A stretch of DNA of 8,024 nt from Methylococcales bacterium (GCA_024958995.1 JANXGZ010000137.1:1-8024), one strand, 5' to 3'; counted from the stretch's first letter, positions 1 to 8,024 are shown. The notes: a model not told the origin generated them from the sequence alone. Program-made: numbers and translations.

Positions 1-224
<224 letters not shown>

Positions 225-225
<1 letters not shown>

Positions 226-581
226 TGACACTCCCTCGGAAATTCTGCTACGGCCTTACCCTGACCAGCTACTTCCTTCTGCTTGCACTGTTACTTCTCT
301 GGCCCACGGTGCTGTCACCACCGAAACACATTCCGACAGCGGTCATCCTAATCGTTAGTGTGCTGCCGCTATTGTTTCCCCTGATGGGCTTGTTGCACGG
401 ACGCAGGAACGCGTACGTCTGGGCCGGCTACCTGAGCCTCTTCTATTTTATTCACGCGGTCACCGAGGCCGCAGCCGTCCACCAGTTTACCGAAATGGTG
501 GCCGTAGGCAGTGAACTGGTGGCGAGTTCGCTTCTCTTCATCGGAAGCATCCTCTACCTGAAAAGCTCCAAGTTGGCCTGA
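225..581 (+). CDS. DUF2069 family four-helix inner-membrane protein
   Basis: This is a 118-residue hydrophobic protein of unknown function. I see four likely transmembrane helices, at about residues 9-30, 36-58, 63-84 and 92-112, joined by short loops; there is no cleavable signal peptide and no soluble domain. The third helix carries polar residues (FYFIHAVTEA, His77 and Glu81) of the kind conserved in DUF2069 proteins, and the length is typical of that family. The start is a GTG whose G is the last base of the upstream TAG stop (TAGTG). No clear Shine-Dalgarno sequence precedes it, so translation probably depends on termination and restart after wrbA. The gene ends two bases before hda. In my recollection DUF2069 genes often sit beside hda in gammaproteobacteria, which hints at a shared context but does not show a shared function. 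Assignment to the family is by pattern; no activity can be proposed. Confidence 0.88.
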
Positions 582-583
582 CC

Positions 584-1273
584 ATGCCCAAGCAGGTTCC
601 GCTGCCCCTTAAGTTCCACGGGACGAAGGGCTTTGAATCCTTTCACCCTGGCCCTAACATCCAGGTTCTGGATACACTGCAGGCACTTTCTAGAAACCAG
701 GAACAACCCTTTGTTTTTCTCTGGGCCGATAAAGGCCTGGGCAAATCACACCTACTACAGGCGACCTGCCGGGCCAGCGTGCTTGAAAACGCTTGTTACC
801 TGCCGCTCGCCGAAACCAACCGTTTTGGCCCGGAATTATTGCAGGGGATGGACAGCCGCGGACTTGTCTGCATCGACGATATCGAACAGATCGCCGGGCA
901 TTCCGAATGGGAAGAGGCAGTTCTTCATTTCTTTAACCGGCACCGAGAAAACAGAAGTCCGCTACTGGTCAGTGCATCCGTATCACCCGCGAAGATTGGC
1001 ATTAAGCTCCCGGACCTCGCATCTCGCCTCAAGTCCGGACTGACCCTGCGATTGCGGAACATGAACGATCAGGACAAGCTGGAGGCACTGACTCTGAAGG
1101 CTAGGTCCTTGGGGCTTCACCTTCATGAAGACGTGGGCAGATTCCTGCTCAGACGTTACCCGCGAGATCTACCGACCCTGTGGACCATCCTGGAAACACT
1201 AGACTATGCTTCCCTGTCGGAGAAACGGAAACTGACGATTCCCTTCCTGAAACTACACCTGAGAGACCGCTAG
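584..1273 (+). CDS. hda: DnaA regulatory inactivator Hda
   Basis: Hda is a AAA+ protein that, bound to the DNA-loaded sliding clamp, stimulates ATP hydrolysis by DnaA after initiation (RIDA) and so prevents re-initiation. The 229-residue product is close in length to E. coli Hda (about 233). It begins MPKQVPLPL, and QVPLPL (residues 4-9) fits the clamp-binding motif. The Walker A region is ADKGLGKSHLL, with Lys54 where E. coli Hda has Arg. Walker B is LVCIDD (94-99). The box VII arginine is Arg148 in LPDLASRL, and the C-terminus has the family signature KLTIPF (216-221). The Sensor II segment reads RDLPTL where E. coli has REMRTL. There is no DnaA domain IV for DNA binding, which separates it from DnaA. 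ATG follows the DUF2069 stop by two bases with no good ribosome binding site, pointing to translational coupling. A 136-codon frame inside it (633-1043) is a shadow. Confidence 0.95.
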   Translation: MPKQVPLPLKFHGTKGFESFHPGPNIQVLDTLQALSRNQEQPFVFLWADKGLGKSHLLQATCRASVLENACYLPLAETNRFGPELLQGMDSRGLVCIDDIEQIAGHSEWEEAVLHFFNRHRENRSPLLVSASVSPAKIGIKLPDLASRLKSGLTLRLRNMNDQDKLEALTLKARSLGLHLHEDVGRFLLRRYPRDLPTLWTILETLDYASLSEKRKLTIPFLKLHLRDR

Positions 1274-1279
1274 TCCCTG

Positions 1280-1786
1280 TCAGTCAATCCGTACCCGCGT
1301 ACCGGCTGGGACTCGGTCAAAAATCTCGATGATGTCTGCATTTCTCATCCGGATGCAGCCGTGCGACCCTGGAATGCCACTTACCAGGTGATCCGGACTT
1401 CCATGGATGTAAATGAAACGCCGTGCGGTATCGACATCGCCAAACCGGTTCTTGCCCGGCTCCATCCCCCCGAGCCAGAAGATTCTTGACAGTATCCAGT
1501 CGCGTTCGGGGTATTCCCGATCCAGTTCAGGTGAATAAACCTCACCGGTCAGCCTACGACCCACGAAGACCGACAACATGGCAGCACCTTCACCGATCCT
1601 CGCCTTAATCCGGTGAAGACCCCGGGGTGTACATTCACTGCCATATCGCTCTCCGCCCCCATTACCGGCGGTCGAAACCGGATAGCTGCAGACTAGCCGA
1701 TTTTTTTCAATCAGCTCGAGCGTCTGGCGATCCAGCGATACGTTGAGACAGGGATGATCCAGGGCCATCTGTCGCACAGTATCCAT
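1280..1786 (-). CDS. YkuD-domain L,D-transpeptidase-like protein without signal peptide
   Basis: This 168-residue protein is almost entirely a YkuD domain. The family signature is clear: His128 in YIHGSPD, then SHGCIRM (141-147) with the nucleophile Cys144, plus His142 and Arg146. YkuD enzymes cleave the bond after the third residue of peptidoglycan stem peptides, then make crosslinks, attach lipoproteins, or release D-Ala by hydrolysis. The N-terminus (MDTVRQMALDHPCLNVSL) has no signal peptide, lipobox or membrane helix, and no LysM domain is present, so the protein should be cytoplasmic. That fits a soluble L,D-carboxypeptidase in muropeptide recycling, as described for ElsL of Acinetobacter baumannii, better than a periplasmic crosslinker; this is inference. 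A second Met at residue 7 could also be the start, and neither has a strong ribosome binding site. It begins 11 bases after the rlmD stop, so it is probably cotranscribed, and ends six bases from the convergent hda stop. Confidence 0.92.
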   Translation of the reverse strand: MDTVRQMALDHPCLNVSLDRQTLELIEKNRLVCSYPVSTAGNGGGERYGSECTPRGLHRIKARIGEGAAMLSVFVGRRLTGEVYSPELDREYPERDWILSRIFWLGGMEPGKNRFGDVDTARRFIYIHGSPDHLVSGIPGSHGCIRMRNADIIEIFDRVPAGTRVRID

Positions 1787-1797
1787 CTAGTAGAAGC

Positions 1798-3135
1798 TCA
1801 GTCCTTTTCAAATAGGGCGATGGATTCAACATGGGATGTCTGCGGAAACATGTCCATGACACCAGCTCCCTTCAGGCAATAACCGAACCGTTCTACCAGA
1901 ATATTCGCATCACGTGCCAGGGTCGATGGATTGCATGATACGTACACAATCCGCTTTACACCCCAGCGTGGGAGACAAGTCAGGATTTCCTCTGCTCCCG
2001 CACGCGACGGATCGAGCAAGGCCAGCGAATAAGTCCCTCGATACCATGGCTGATGTCCGTGGTCGGCGGTCAAGTCGGCAACGTGAAAACTGGCGTTGAC
2101 CAGCTGATTCAGCTCGGCATTTCGCTCCGCCTGTGCCACCAATTCTCTGCTGCCTTCGACACCCACCACTCGCTTGGCATAACGTGCAATCGGCAGGGTA
2201 AAATTCCCGATGCCGCAGAAAAGGTCGATCACATGATCATCCGCTTCGGGCGCCAGTAGGTCAATTGCCCTGTCGATCATGCTACGGTTCATCTCGGGAT
2301 TAACCTGAACAAATTGCAGCGGCCCAAATTCAAACAGGACGTCATGAGCTGGCACACTGTAGCTCAGCAGGTCACGCCCGTATTCACCGAGCGCAACGAC
2401 AGAATTCGGACCCTTTGGCTGCAGATAGACGCGAAAATCGTTCAACCTGCCAAATTCTGTCATAAGTTCCAGGTCTTCGGCACTGGGATCAGCCAGATTC
2501 CGAAAAACGAGAATACATTCAGCATCGTCCATTGCAACTTCAATTTGGGGGATCTGGGTACGAATGGACAGACCGTTGATCAGTTGCGCCATGTCCATCA
2601 GTTTTCTGCCGACTCTCGGATGCAGAACCTCGCAATGCTCCATGTCTGCGAGTAGACGGCTCCTTTTTTCCCGAAAACCGACCAGAACCTTCTGTTTCTT
2701 TTCGACGTACTTGACACTCAGTCGGGCCTTGTGGCGATAACCCCAGACGGGGCCCCTAAGAGGATCCCACAACGGCACTTCATCTAACCGACCGATACGC
2801 CGAAACTGTTCTGCCAACAGGTCCTGCTTGACCTCGATCTGTCGCTCCGGATCGACGTGCTGGAAACTGCATCCACCGCACAGTTCGAAATAGTCGCATT
2901 TCGGTTCCGTACGGAACCTGGAGCCCTCGTACACCTCGGTAACCCTGGCTTCGGCAAAATCCCTTTTCATCTCGGTGAATTCGATGTCCACCACTTCGCC
3001 GGGCAAAGCGCCATCCACGAAAGTGGCTTTTCCATCAACGTGCGTGACGCCACGTCCGTCATGGCAGAAAGACTCGATGTCGACGCGGATCGGCCCCTCG
3101 GGAAGTTGTTTTCTGTTTCTTCGACGACGACTCAT
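1798..3135 (-). CDS. rlmD: 23S rRNA (uracil-1939-C5)-methyltransferase RlmD
   Basis: RlmD (formerly RumA) uses S-adenosylmethionine to methylate U1939 of 23S rRNA. From ATG 3133-3135 the product is 445 residues (E. coli 433). The order is a basic N-terminus, a TRAM RNA-binding domain (about 14-70), then cysteines for a [4Fe-4S] cluster: Cys80, Cys86 and Cys89 in CDYFELCGGC and Cys168 in EHCEV. The SAM-binding motif DLFCGIGNFTLP (304-315) and LLDPSRAG (373-380) follow. The nucleophile is Cys401 in YVSCNPSTLARD, and the likely general base is Glu437 in SHVESIALF. The frame is open 26 codons further upstream to 3213, but that extension is hydrophobic and unlike the family, while MSRRRRNRK resembles known N-termini, so I use the inner start. 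No good Shine-Dalgarno sequence precedes it. A terminator separates it from cysM upstream, so it probably has its own promoter and heads a unit with the YkuD gene. Confidence 0.96.
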   Translation of the reverse strand: MSRRRRNRKQLPEGPIRVDIESFCHDGRGVTHVDGKATFVDGALPGEVVDIEFTEMKRDFAEARVTEVYEGSRFRTEPKCDYFELCGGCSFQHVDPERQIEVKQDLLAEQFRRIGRLDEVPLWDPLRGPVWGYRHKARLSVKYVEKKQKVLVGFREKRSRLLADMEHCEVLHPRVGRKLMDMAQLINGLSIRTQIPQIEVAMDDAECILVFRNLADPSAEDLELMTEFGRLNDFRVYLQPKGPNSVVALGEYGRDLLSYSVPAHDVLFEFGPLQFVQVNPEMNRSMIDRAIDLLAPEADDHVIDLFCGIGNFTLPIARYAKRVVGVEGSRELVAQAERNAELNQLVNASFHVADLTADHGHQPWYRGTYSLALLDPSRAGAEEILTCLPRWGVKRIVYVSCNPSTLARDANILVERFGYCLKGAGVMDMFPQTSHVESIALFEKD

Positions 3136-3150
3136 GATTTTACTAAACAA

Positions 3151-3167
3151 GCTATTTTCAGAATAGC
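3151..3167 (-). repeat. Short inverted repeat upstream of rlmD
   Basis: A perfect 6-base inverted repeat, GCTATT and AATAGC around a 5-base spacer (TTCAG), lies 16-32 bases before the chosen rlmD ATG. It could form a small hairpin in the 5' leader or be a protein site near the promoter. I could not identify a convincing -35/-10 pair between the cysM terminator and rlmD, so its position relative to the transcription start is unknown. Six AT-rich base pairs are weak evidence and may be chance. The rest of the 188-base gap between cysM and rlmD holds the cysM terminator and nothing else I can name. Confidence 0.3.
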
Positions 3168-3245
3168 CGATTACGCCACAATCAACAGGCATCGGCAGTA
3201 AACAGAAAAGCACTGCTGGACATGCAAGGCTCCAGGTGCTCAGTC

Positions 3246-3276
3246 AAAAAAGAACCCGGAAAGATACTTCAGGTCC
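3246..3276 (-). terminator. Intrinsic terminator after cysM
   Basis: On the minus strand, GGACCTG (3270-3276) pairs with CGGGTTC (3252-3258), including two G-U pairs. Inside, AAG pairs with CTT around a three-base loop, with a two-base bulge on the 3' side. The stem is followed at once by six T residues (3246-3251). It lies about 48 bases past the cysM stop, the expected place and orientation for rho-independent termination. It implies that rlmD is mostly transcribed from a separate promoter in the following ~110 bases. Confidence 0.6.
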
Positions 3277-3323
3277 AAACGCTGCCCCCTTGGCCAGGCA
3301 AGCCATGGAGCGCAAGTACGATG

Positions 3324-4214
3324 CTATATCGGATAGACTCCTGTCGACAGGTAGCGGTCGCCCCGGTCGCAAACGATGGTAACAATGACGGCGTCCTCTA
3401 GTTCGGCCGACAGGCGCAACGCCACCGCAACCGCACCCCCGGATGAAATGCCGGCGAAGATCCCCTCTCTGGATGCCATCAACCGGGTGGTTTCCTCCGC
3501 ATCCTCCTGGCTAACGTCGATGAACCGATCCACCCGTACCGCTTCATAGATTTTCGGCAAATAGGCGTCAGGCCATCGCCTGATACCAGGAATCTTGGCA
3601 TTTTCTTTCGGTTGGACCCCGACAATCTCGATACCAGGATTCTTTTCCTTCAGGAAACGCGAAGTCCCCATGATAGTCCCTGTGGTTCCCATTGAACTCA
3701 CGAAGTGCGTGACGCTGCCTTCGGTCTCACGCCATATTTCGGGGCCAGTTCCCTCGTAATGAGCCCGGGGATTATCCGAGTTTGCAAACTGATCCAGGAC
3801 CTTTCCCTTTCCTGCCGTTTCCAAGTCACGGGACTTGTCGATCGCTGCTTCCATGCTGCCCTTCTCCGGAGTCAGAATGATTTCGGCTCCATAAGCCTTC
3901 ATGACCGCACGACGCTCGACGCTCATGTTGTCTGGCATAATCAGGATCATGCGGTAGCCCTTGATCGCCGCAGCCATGGCTAGCGCAATACCGGTATTCC
4001 CGCTGGTCGCCTCGATCAGACAATCACCGGGTGTAATTTCACCGCGTTCCTCCGCCCGACAAATCATACTCAGCGCCGGACGATCCTTGACCGATCCGGC
4101 AGGGTTGTTTCCTTCCAGCTTGACCAGTAGGGTATTGTTCGTATTACCCGGCAATCTCTGCAGACGGACAAGCGGAGTATTACCCACGTAATTTTCTATG
4201 GTAGGCAAATTCAT
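3324..4214 (-). CDS. cysM: Cysteine synthase B (O-acetylserine sulfhydrylase CysM)
   Basis: CysM is a cytoplasmic pyridoxal-phosphate enzyme that makes cysteine from O-acetylserine and sulfide, or S-sulfocysteine when thiosulfate is the sulfur source. The 296-residue product (E. coli 303) follows E. coli CysM closely. Lys43 in NNPAGSVKDRPA is the PLP Schiff-base lysine. TSGNTG (70-75) is the substrate loop, GTTGT (176-180) holds the cofactor phosphate, and SSGG (257-260) lies by the pyridine ring. The segment PGIRRWP (209-215) and the ending CDRGDRYLSTGVY are typical of CysM rather than CysK; the arginines of IRRW are linked to thiosulfate use. The ATG at 4212-4214 has a good ribosome binding site. 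The gene stands between a candidate purL terminator and its own terminator, so it may be a single-gene unit. I saw no binding site that I could assign to a sulfur regulator. Confidence 0.97.
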   Translation of the reverse strand: MNLPTIENYVGNTPLVRLQRLPGNTNNTLLVKLEGNNPAGSVKDRPALSMICRAEERGEITPGDCLIEATSGNTGIALAMAAAIKGYRMILIMPDNMSVERRAVMKAYGAEIILTPEKGSMEAAIDKSRDLETAGKGKVLDQFANSDNPRAHYEGTGPEIWRETEGSVTHFVSSMGTTGTIMGTSRFLKEKNPGIEIVGVQPKENAKIPGIRRWPDAYLPKIYEAVRVDRFIDVSQEDAEETTRLMASREGIFAGISSGGAVAVALRLSAELEDAVIVTIVCDRGDRYLSTGVYPI

Positions 4215-4221
4215 TTAAAGG

Positions 4222-4228
4222 CCTTCTT
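4222..4228 (-). promoter_or_regulatory. Ribosome binding site of cysM
   Basis: The minus strand reads AAGAAGG seven bases before the cysM ATG, a good Shine-Dalgarno match at normal spacing. It supports the start at 4214 and is the only strong ribosome binding site I see before any gene start visible in the window. Confidence 0.7.
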
Positions 4229-4265
4229 GCATTGGTGTTCCAAACTTCGACAACAACCCAGGACA

Positions 4266-4282
4266 CGGGGTGCTCTACCCCG
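4266..4282 (-). repeat. GC-rich hairpin in the cysM leader
   Basis: CGGGGT and ACCCCG form a perfect 6-base stem with a 5-base loop, in the 146-base gap between purL and cysM. No T tract follows on either strand, so it is not a standard intrinsic terminator. A second CGGGGT (minus strand, 4296-4301) could pair with the same ACCCCG arm (4266-4271), giving two mutually exclusive stems upstream of cysM. Whether this RNA region is transcribed with cysM is unknown. Confidence 0.4.
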
Positions 4283-4291
4283 GCTTCTGAT

Positions 4292-4332
4292 AAAAACCCC
4301 GAGCCGCTTACAGCTCAGAAACAAGCACCGGG
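4292..4332 (-). terminator. Candidate intrinsic terminator after purL
   Basis: On the minus strand, about 29 bases past the purL stop, CCCGG (4328-4332) can pair with TCGGG (4298-4302) with one G-U pair, and inside it GCTT (4323-4326) with AAGC (4306-4309). The loop is about 13 bases and the interior loop is uneven. A G and then five T residues (4292-4296) follow. The placement and T run fit a rho-independent terminator, but the stem is imperfect, so this is only a candidate. Confidence 0.35.
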
Positions 4333-4360
4333 CAATTGTATTCCGGTTCATGCGGCTTCT

Positions 4361-7300
4361 CTAGCCCACCCAAGAACGGGCATTCCTAAAGAAAACAGTC
4401 CATGGACTGAACTCTCCCCAGGCCGGGTTTCCCCAAGTGTTCTGAACGGTCCTGAAACACCGTTCCGGATGCGGCATCATGATGGTAAAACGCCCGTCCG
4501 CGTTGGTTACACCGGTAATGCCTCCGGGTGACCCGTTCGGGTTGAACGGATACTGATCCGTTTCACGACCATAATGGTCGATGTAACGCAAGACCACTGG
4601 GGATTCGCCGGAACCGGTTTCAAAACTGCTGGCAAATTCGGCACGCCCTTCTCCATGCGCAACGCACACCGGGATTTTCCAGCCTTGCATGCCCCGAAAG
4701 AAGATCGACGCAGATTCCTGCACTTCGACCATGACCACCCGGGCTTCAAACTGCTCGGACCGGTTTCGCACAAAGCGCGGCCATTCGTCGACACCCGGAA
4801 TAATTCGGGTCAACCCGCTCAGCATCTGACATCCGTTACAAACACCCAGTCCGAAACTATCTGATCGGTTGAAAAATTCCATGAACTGGTCGCGCAGACC
4901 GAGATCGAACCTGACCGACTGCGCCCAACCCCGTCCGGCACCCAGCACGTCCCCGTACGAAAAGCCGCCGCAAGCCACTAGACCGCGAAAATTCTGCAAA
5001 TTCGTTCGACCTTCCCGCAAGTCGTTCATATGGACATCGATGCTGGAAAAACCGGCCTCGTCAAATGCGGCTGCCATTTCAACATGCCCGTTAACGCCCT
5101 GTTCCCTGAGAATAGCAACCGCTGGACGCTGTGTATGAACAAAGGGAACGCCGGAAAGCTGTTCAGCAAAAAAACCCGATTCCGAACCCAGACCCGGATC
5201 ATCGTCATCCCCGATGGCCTCGAATTCCTGTTTTGCACACTCCGGATTGTCACGGATCGATTGCATGCAGAAACTGGTCATCGCCCAGGTTTTTTGCAAT
5301 CCTGCGCGAGAATCCACAAAGAATGGATTGCCGGAATAATCGAAGCGCAGGCTCTGCTCCTTACTAGCTTTGCCGATACGGTGCACACATCGACCCAGCC
5401 CCGCCTCGCTCAAACTGTCCAGAACAAAAGGAGTGTCTCCGGAGCGAACCTGGATCACCGCGCCAAGTTCTTCGGCAAACAGAGCGGCTAGGGGATCCTG
5501 GCCCAGATCGCTCAGCTCGACCTGCAATCCGCAACGTCCCGCGAAGGCCATTTCAGACAAGGTAACGAAGAGCCCGCCGTCCGACCGGTCATGGTAAGCC
5601 AGTATCTGGTTCTGACGGTTCAAAAACTGAATGCAGTTGAAAAACCTCTTGAACTGGCCGGCGTCTTCAAGGTCCGGGCATTCCGATCCCAACTGGGAAT
5701 AAACCTGGGCAAGTGCCGACGCACCCAACCGGTTCTTACCGCCGCCCAGGTCAATCAGCACAAGATCAGTATCACCTTGATCAAGGACCAGACGAGGTGT
5801 CAATGTACGCCGGATATCGGCAACCGGCGCAAACGCAGAAATAATCAGTGACACGGGTGATGTCACTACCCTGTCCTCTCCGTTTTCTTGCCAGATGGTC
5901 CTCATGGACAACGAATCTTTCCCAACCGGAATTGCAATCCCCAACGCCGGGCAGAGCTCTAGACCCACCGCCTGTACCGTCTGATACAAGGCCGCATCCT
6001 GGCCTTCGCTGCCAGCCGCGGCCATCCAATTGGCAGAAAGCTTCACGTCTCCCAGCGAATCAATCTGCGCTGCCGCTAGGTTGGAAAGCGCCTCACCCAC
6101 CGCCATGCGTCCCGAGGCAGGCGCGCTGCTCAGTGCCACCGGACTGCGCTCCCCCATGGCCATGGCCTCCCCGGTATGACTGCGAAAACCGGACGCGGTA
6201 ACCGCAACATCTGCGACCGGCACCTGCCATGGACCCACCATCTGGTCACGAGCAACCAGCCCTGTGACCGACCTATCACCTATGGTGATGAGGAAGTTTT
6301 TGCTTGCCACTGCAGGTAACTGAAGAACCCGTCGCACTGCTTCCTCAACAGTGACATCATGCAGATCTAACGAACCGCCCTGACTGTCCCGTGTATCGAC
6401 AGTTCTATGCATCTTTGGTGGCTTGCCAAACAGCAGGGACATCGGCATGTCAATCGCGTTGCATCCGTTTTCCTCATCGTACAGGATCAAGTGTTCTTCT
6501 TCGGTGGCAAAACCAATCACCGCAAACGGACAATTCTCGCGTTCACAGAGGGCAGAAAAGACGGGCAGGGATTGTTCCTCGATTGCCAGCACATAGCGTT
6601 CCTGCGCTTCGTTGCACCAGACCTGCAACGGCGACATCGACGGGTCGGCATTGGGAATTCTTGACAGTTCAATCCGGCCACCCCGGTCGCTGTCATGGAG
6701 GATTTCCGGTACCGCATTTGACAGGCCACCGGCGCCGACATCGTGGATCGACAGGAGCGGGTTGTCCTGCAGGCTGCTGCAGGCGTTGATGACTTCCTGG
6801 CAGCGCCGCTGCATTTCCGGATTCTCGCGCTGAACCGATGCAAAATCGAGCGCCTCTGAACCGACCCCGGTCGCCTGCGACGAAGCTGCTCCCCCACCGA
6901 GGCCGATCAACATCGCCGGCCCGCCAAGCACCACGACCCGCGCGCCAGCGGGTATCGTTTTCTTTTCGACGTTGCCCGAACGAATGTTTCCCATCCCCCC
7001 CGCGATCATGATCGGCTTATGGTATCCCGACCGCTGACCTTTGTGCCCGATTTGTTCGAACGTACGGAAATACCCGCACAGATTCGGTCTTCCAAATTCG
7101 TTGTTGAATGCAGCGCAACCAATCGGCCCTTCGAGCATGATATCCAGTGCCGATGCGATACGATCCGGTTTCGAGAAATCCGTTTCCCAGGCCTGGTTCA
7201 GTCCCGGGATAAATAAGTTGGAAACTGAAAAACCGGCGAGTCCCGCCTTTGTATGCGAACCCCGGCCCGTCGCTCCCTCGTCGCGTATCTCCCCGCCCGA

Positions 7301-8024
7301 ACCCGTAGCAGCCCCTGGAAATGGAGAAATGGCCGTTGGATGATTGTGCGTCTCCACCTTCATGAGAATCTGCACAGGTTCCTGGTGGTAACGGTATTGA
7401 CCACTCGCTAGATCTTGGTAGAAAGCCTCTGTCCGATGACCTTCGATGACCGAGGCATTGTCATGATAGGCCGAGAGAATTCCACTGGGACTCGAATCCG
7501 AGGTAAACCGGATCATGTCAAACAGAGTGTGCTCCAGAATTTCGCCGTCCAGAGTCCAACTGGCATTGAAGATCTTGTGCCGACAATGTTCCGAGTTGGC
7601 CTGAGCGAACATCATTAGCTCGACATCAAAGGGGTCCCTGCCGAGAGACCGAAAGCTTTCTTCCAGGTAGATCAATTCATCATCCGACAGCGCAAGCCCG
7701 AGCCGAAGATTAGTTTCAACCAAATCGGCCCGGGGTGCACCGATCCACGCCAGCTGCTCAAGCACTCCACGCTCTCCGGGTTCAAATATCCGGTTTTCCT
7801 CGGTCTGGTCGAGAACCGTCTGCGTCATGCGGTCACACAACAGGGGACGAATGGCGGTTCTGGAACAACTAGAGAGTGGTTGCCCACTATGGGTCGAAAA
7901 CAAATAGACAATGCCGCGTTCGATGCGAACGACGCCGGACAGGCCGCATCCGCGTGCAATTTCGGTGGCCTTGGTGGACCAGGGAGTGATGGTGCCAGTC
8001 CTCGGAGCGATCACCAGCGAATCA
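4361..8024 (-). CDS. purL: Phosphoribosylformylglycinamidine synthase PurL, 5' end cut
   Basis: PurL turns formylglycinamide ribonucleotide, glutamine and ATP into formylglycinamidine ribonucleotide, the fourth step of purine synthesis. This is the large single-chain proteobacterial form. Counting from the valine codon at 8014, 1217 residues are visible. The linker and FGAM synthase core carry [10 protein letters not shown] (141-150), [16 protein letters not shown] (219-234) and the glycine-rich GLGGGAASS (371-379). A class I glutaminase domain begins near residue 963, with [13 protein letters not shown], nucleophile Cys1059 in GVCNGCQM, and His1182 and Glu1184 in MPHPER, so the triad is intact. 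The frame stays open through the right edge ([10 protein letters not shown]), matching E. coli PurL at about residue 55; the GTG at 8014 is an internal codon and some 50-60 N-terminal residues are missing. No frameshift is seen. The many open frames on the plus strand across it are shadows. Confidence 0.98.
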   Translation of the reverse strand, partial: DSLVIAPRTGTITPWSTKATEIARGCGLSGVVRIERGIVYLFSTHSGQPLSSCSRTAIRPLLCDRMTQTVLDQTEENRIFEPGERGVLEQLAWIGAPRADLVETNLRLGLALSDDELIYLEESFRSLGRDPFDVELMMFAQANSEHCRHKIFNASWTLDGEILEHTLFDMIRFTSDSSPSGILSAYHDNASVIEGHRTEAFYQDLASGQYRYHQEPVQILMKVETHNHPTAISPFPGAATGSGGEIRDEGATGRGSHTKAGLAGFSVSNLFIPGLNQAWETDFSKPDRIASALDIMLEGPIGCAAFNNEFGRPNLCGYFRTFEQIGHKGQRSGYHKPIMIAGGMGNIRSGNVEKKTIPAGARVVVLGGPAMLIGLGGGAASSQATGVGSEALDFASVQRENPEMQRRCQEVINACSSLQDNPLLSIHDVGAGGLSNAVPEILHDSDRGGRIELSRIPNADPSMSPLQVWCNEAQERYVLAIEEQSLPVFSALCERENCPFAVIGFATEEEHLILYDEENGCNAIDMPMSLLFGKPPKMHRTVDTRDSQGGSLDLHDVTVEEAVRRVLQLPAVASKNFLITIGDRSVTGLVARDQMVGPWQVPVADVAVTASGFRSHTGEAMAMGERSPVALSSAPASGRMAVGEALSNLAAAQIDSLGDVKLSANWMAAAGSEGQDAALYQTVQAVGLELCPALGIAIPVGKDSLSMRTIWQENGEDRVVTSPVSLIISAFAPVADIRRTLTPRLVLDQGDTDLVLIDLGGGKNRLGASALAQVYSQLGSECPDLEDAGQFKRFFNCIQFLNRQNQILAYHDRSDGGLFVTLSEMAFAGRCGLQVELSDLGQDPLAALFAEELGAVIQVRSGDTPFVLDSLSEAGLGRCVHRIGKASKEQSLRFDYSGNPFFVDSRAGLQKTWAMTSFCMQSIRDNPECAKQEFEAIGDDDDPGLGSESGFFAEQLSGVPFVHTQRPAVAILREQGVNGHVEMAAAFDEAGFSSIDVHMNDLREGRTNLQNFRGLVACGGFSYGDVLGAGRGWAQSVRFDLGLRDQFMEFFNRSDSFGLGVCNGCQMLSGLTRIIPGVDEWPRFVRNRSEQFEARVVMVEVQESASIFFRGMQGWKIPVCVAHGEGRAEFASSFETGSGESPVVLRYIDHYGRETDQYPFNPNGSPGGITGVTNADGRFTIMMPHPERCFRTVQNTWGNPAWGEFSPWTVFFRNARSWVG

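Noticed and set aside
633..1043. 136-codon open frame inside hda in another frame.
   Set aside because: It lies wholly within a well-recognised hda gene and its translation shows no recognisable domain; it is a shadow.
3136..3213. Upstream in-frame ATG at 3213 giving RlmD a 26-residue N-terminal extension.
   Set aside because: The extension is hydrophobic and cysteine-containing and unlike RlmD N-termini; MSRRRRNRK at 3135 matches the family length and the basic start of its TRAM-containing region.
4307..4335. Possible cysM promoter on the minus strand, TTGCCC and TGTAAG spaced by 17 bases.
   Set aside because: Each box matches the consensus at only four of six positions, and the site overlaps the candidate purL terminator, so it is too weak to list.
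4574..7618. Many plus-strand open frames of 60-150 codons opposite purL.
   Set aside because: All lie antisense to an intact, highly conserved PurL frame and none shows a family motif or a clear ribosome binding site.
8012..8014. GTG at 8014 as the start of purL.
   Set aside because: The frame continues to the window edge with sequence ([10 protein letters not shown]) that matches internal PurL sequence, so this is an internal valine and the gene is cut by the window.

Overview
The window reads as ordinary chromosomal housekeeping DNA from a gammaproteobacterium. I judge this from protein family content: Hda with a QVPLPL clamp motif, DUF2069 beside it, CysM with the IRRWP motif, RlmD with its iron-sulfur cysteines, and the long single-chain form of PurL. 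All five resemble Escherichia and Pseudomonas versions closely. Base composition looks moderately GC-rich and even across the window. I see no phage, insertion sequence, CRISPR array, tRNA or rRNA gene, and no cluster that looks like a new system.

Positions 1-1273 hold three tightly packed plus-strand genes: the 3' end of a WrbA-family flavoprotein gene (cut by the window edge), a four-helix DUF2069 membrane protein, and hda, which encodes the clamp-bound regulator that inactivates DnaA after replication starts. The stop of the first overlaps the start of the second by one base, and two bases separate the second from hda, so they are very probably one translationally coupled operon.

Positions 1280-8024 hold four minus-strand genes that converge on hda. 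In transcription order they are purL (purine synthesis, 5' end cut by the window edge), cysM (cysteine synthase B), rlmD (23S rRNA m5U1939 methyltransferase) and a small YkuD-domain L,D-transpeptidase-like protein with no signal peptide. A good intrinsic terminator lies after cysM and a weaker candidate after purL. This suggests three transcription units: purL, cysM, and rlmD with the YkuD gene. The YkuD gene starts 11 bases after rlmD ends and finishes only six bases from the hda stop.

The genes do not form a single pathway; they cover quinone redox chemistry, replication control, cell-wall processing, rRNA modification, cysteine synthesis and purine synthesis. The points most worth a second look are the apparently cytoplasmic YkuD protein, which may be a muropeptide-recycling L,D-carboxypeptidase, the uncharacterised DUF2069 membrane protein coupled to hda, and the structured leader of cysM.
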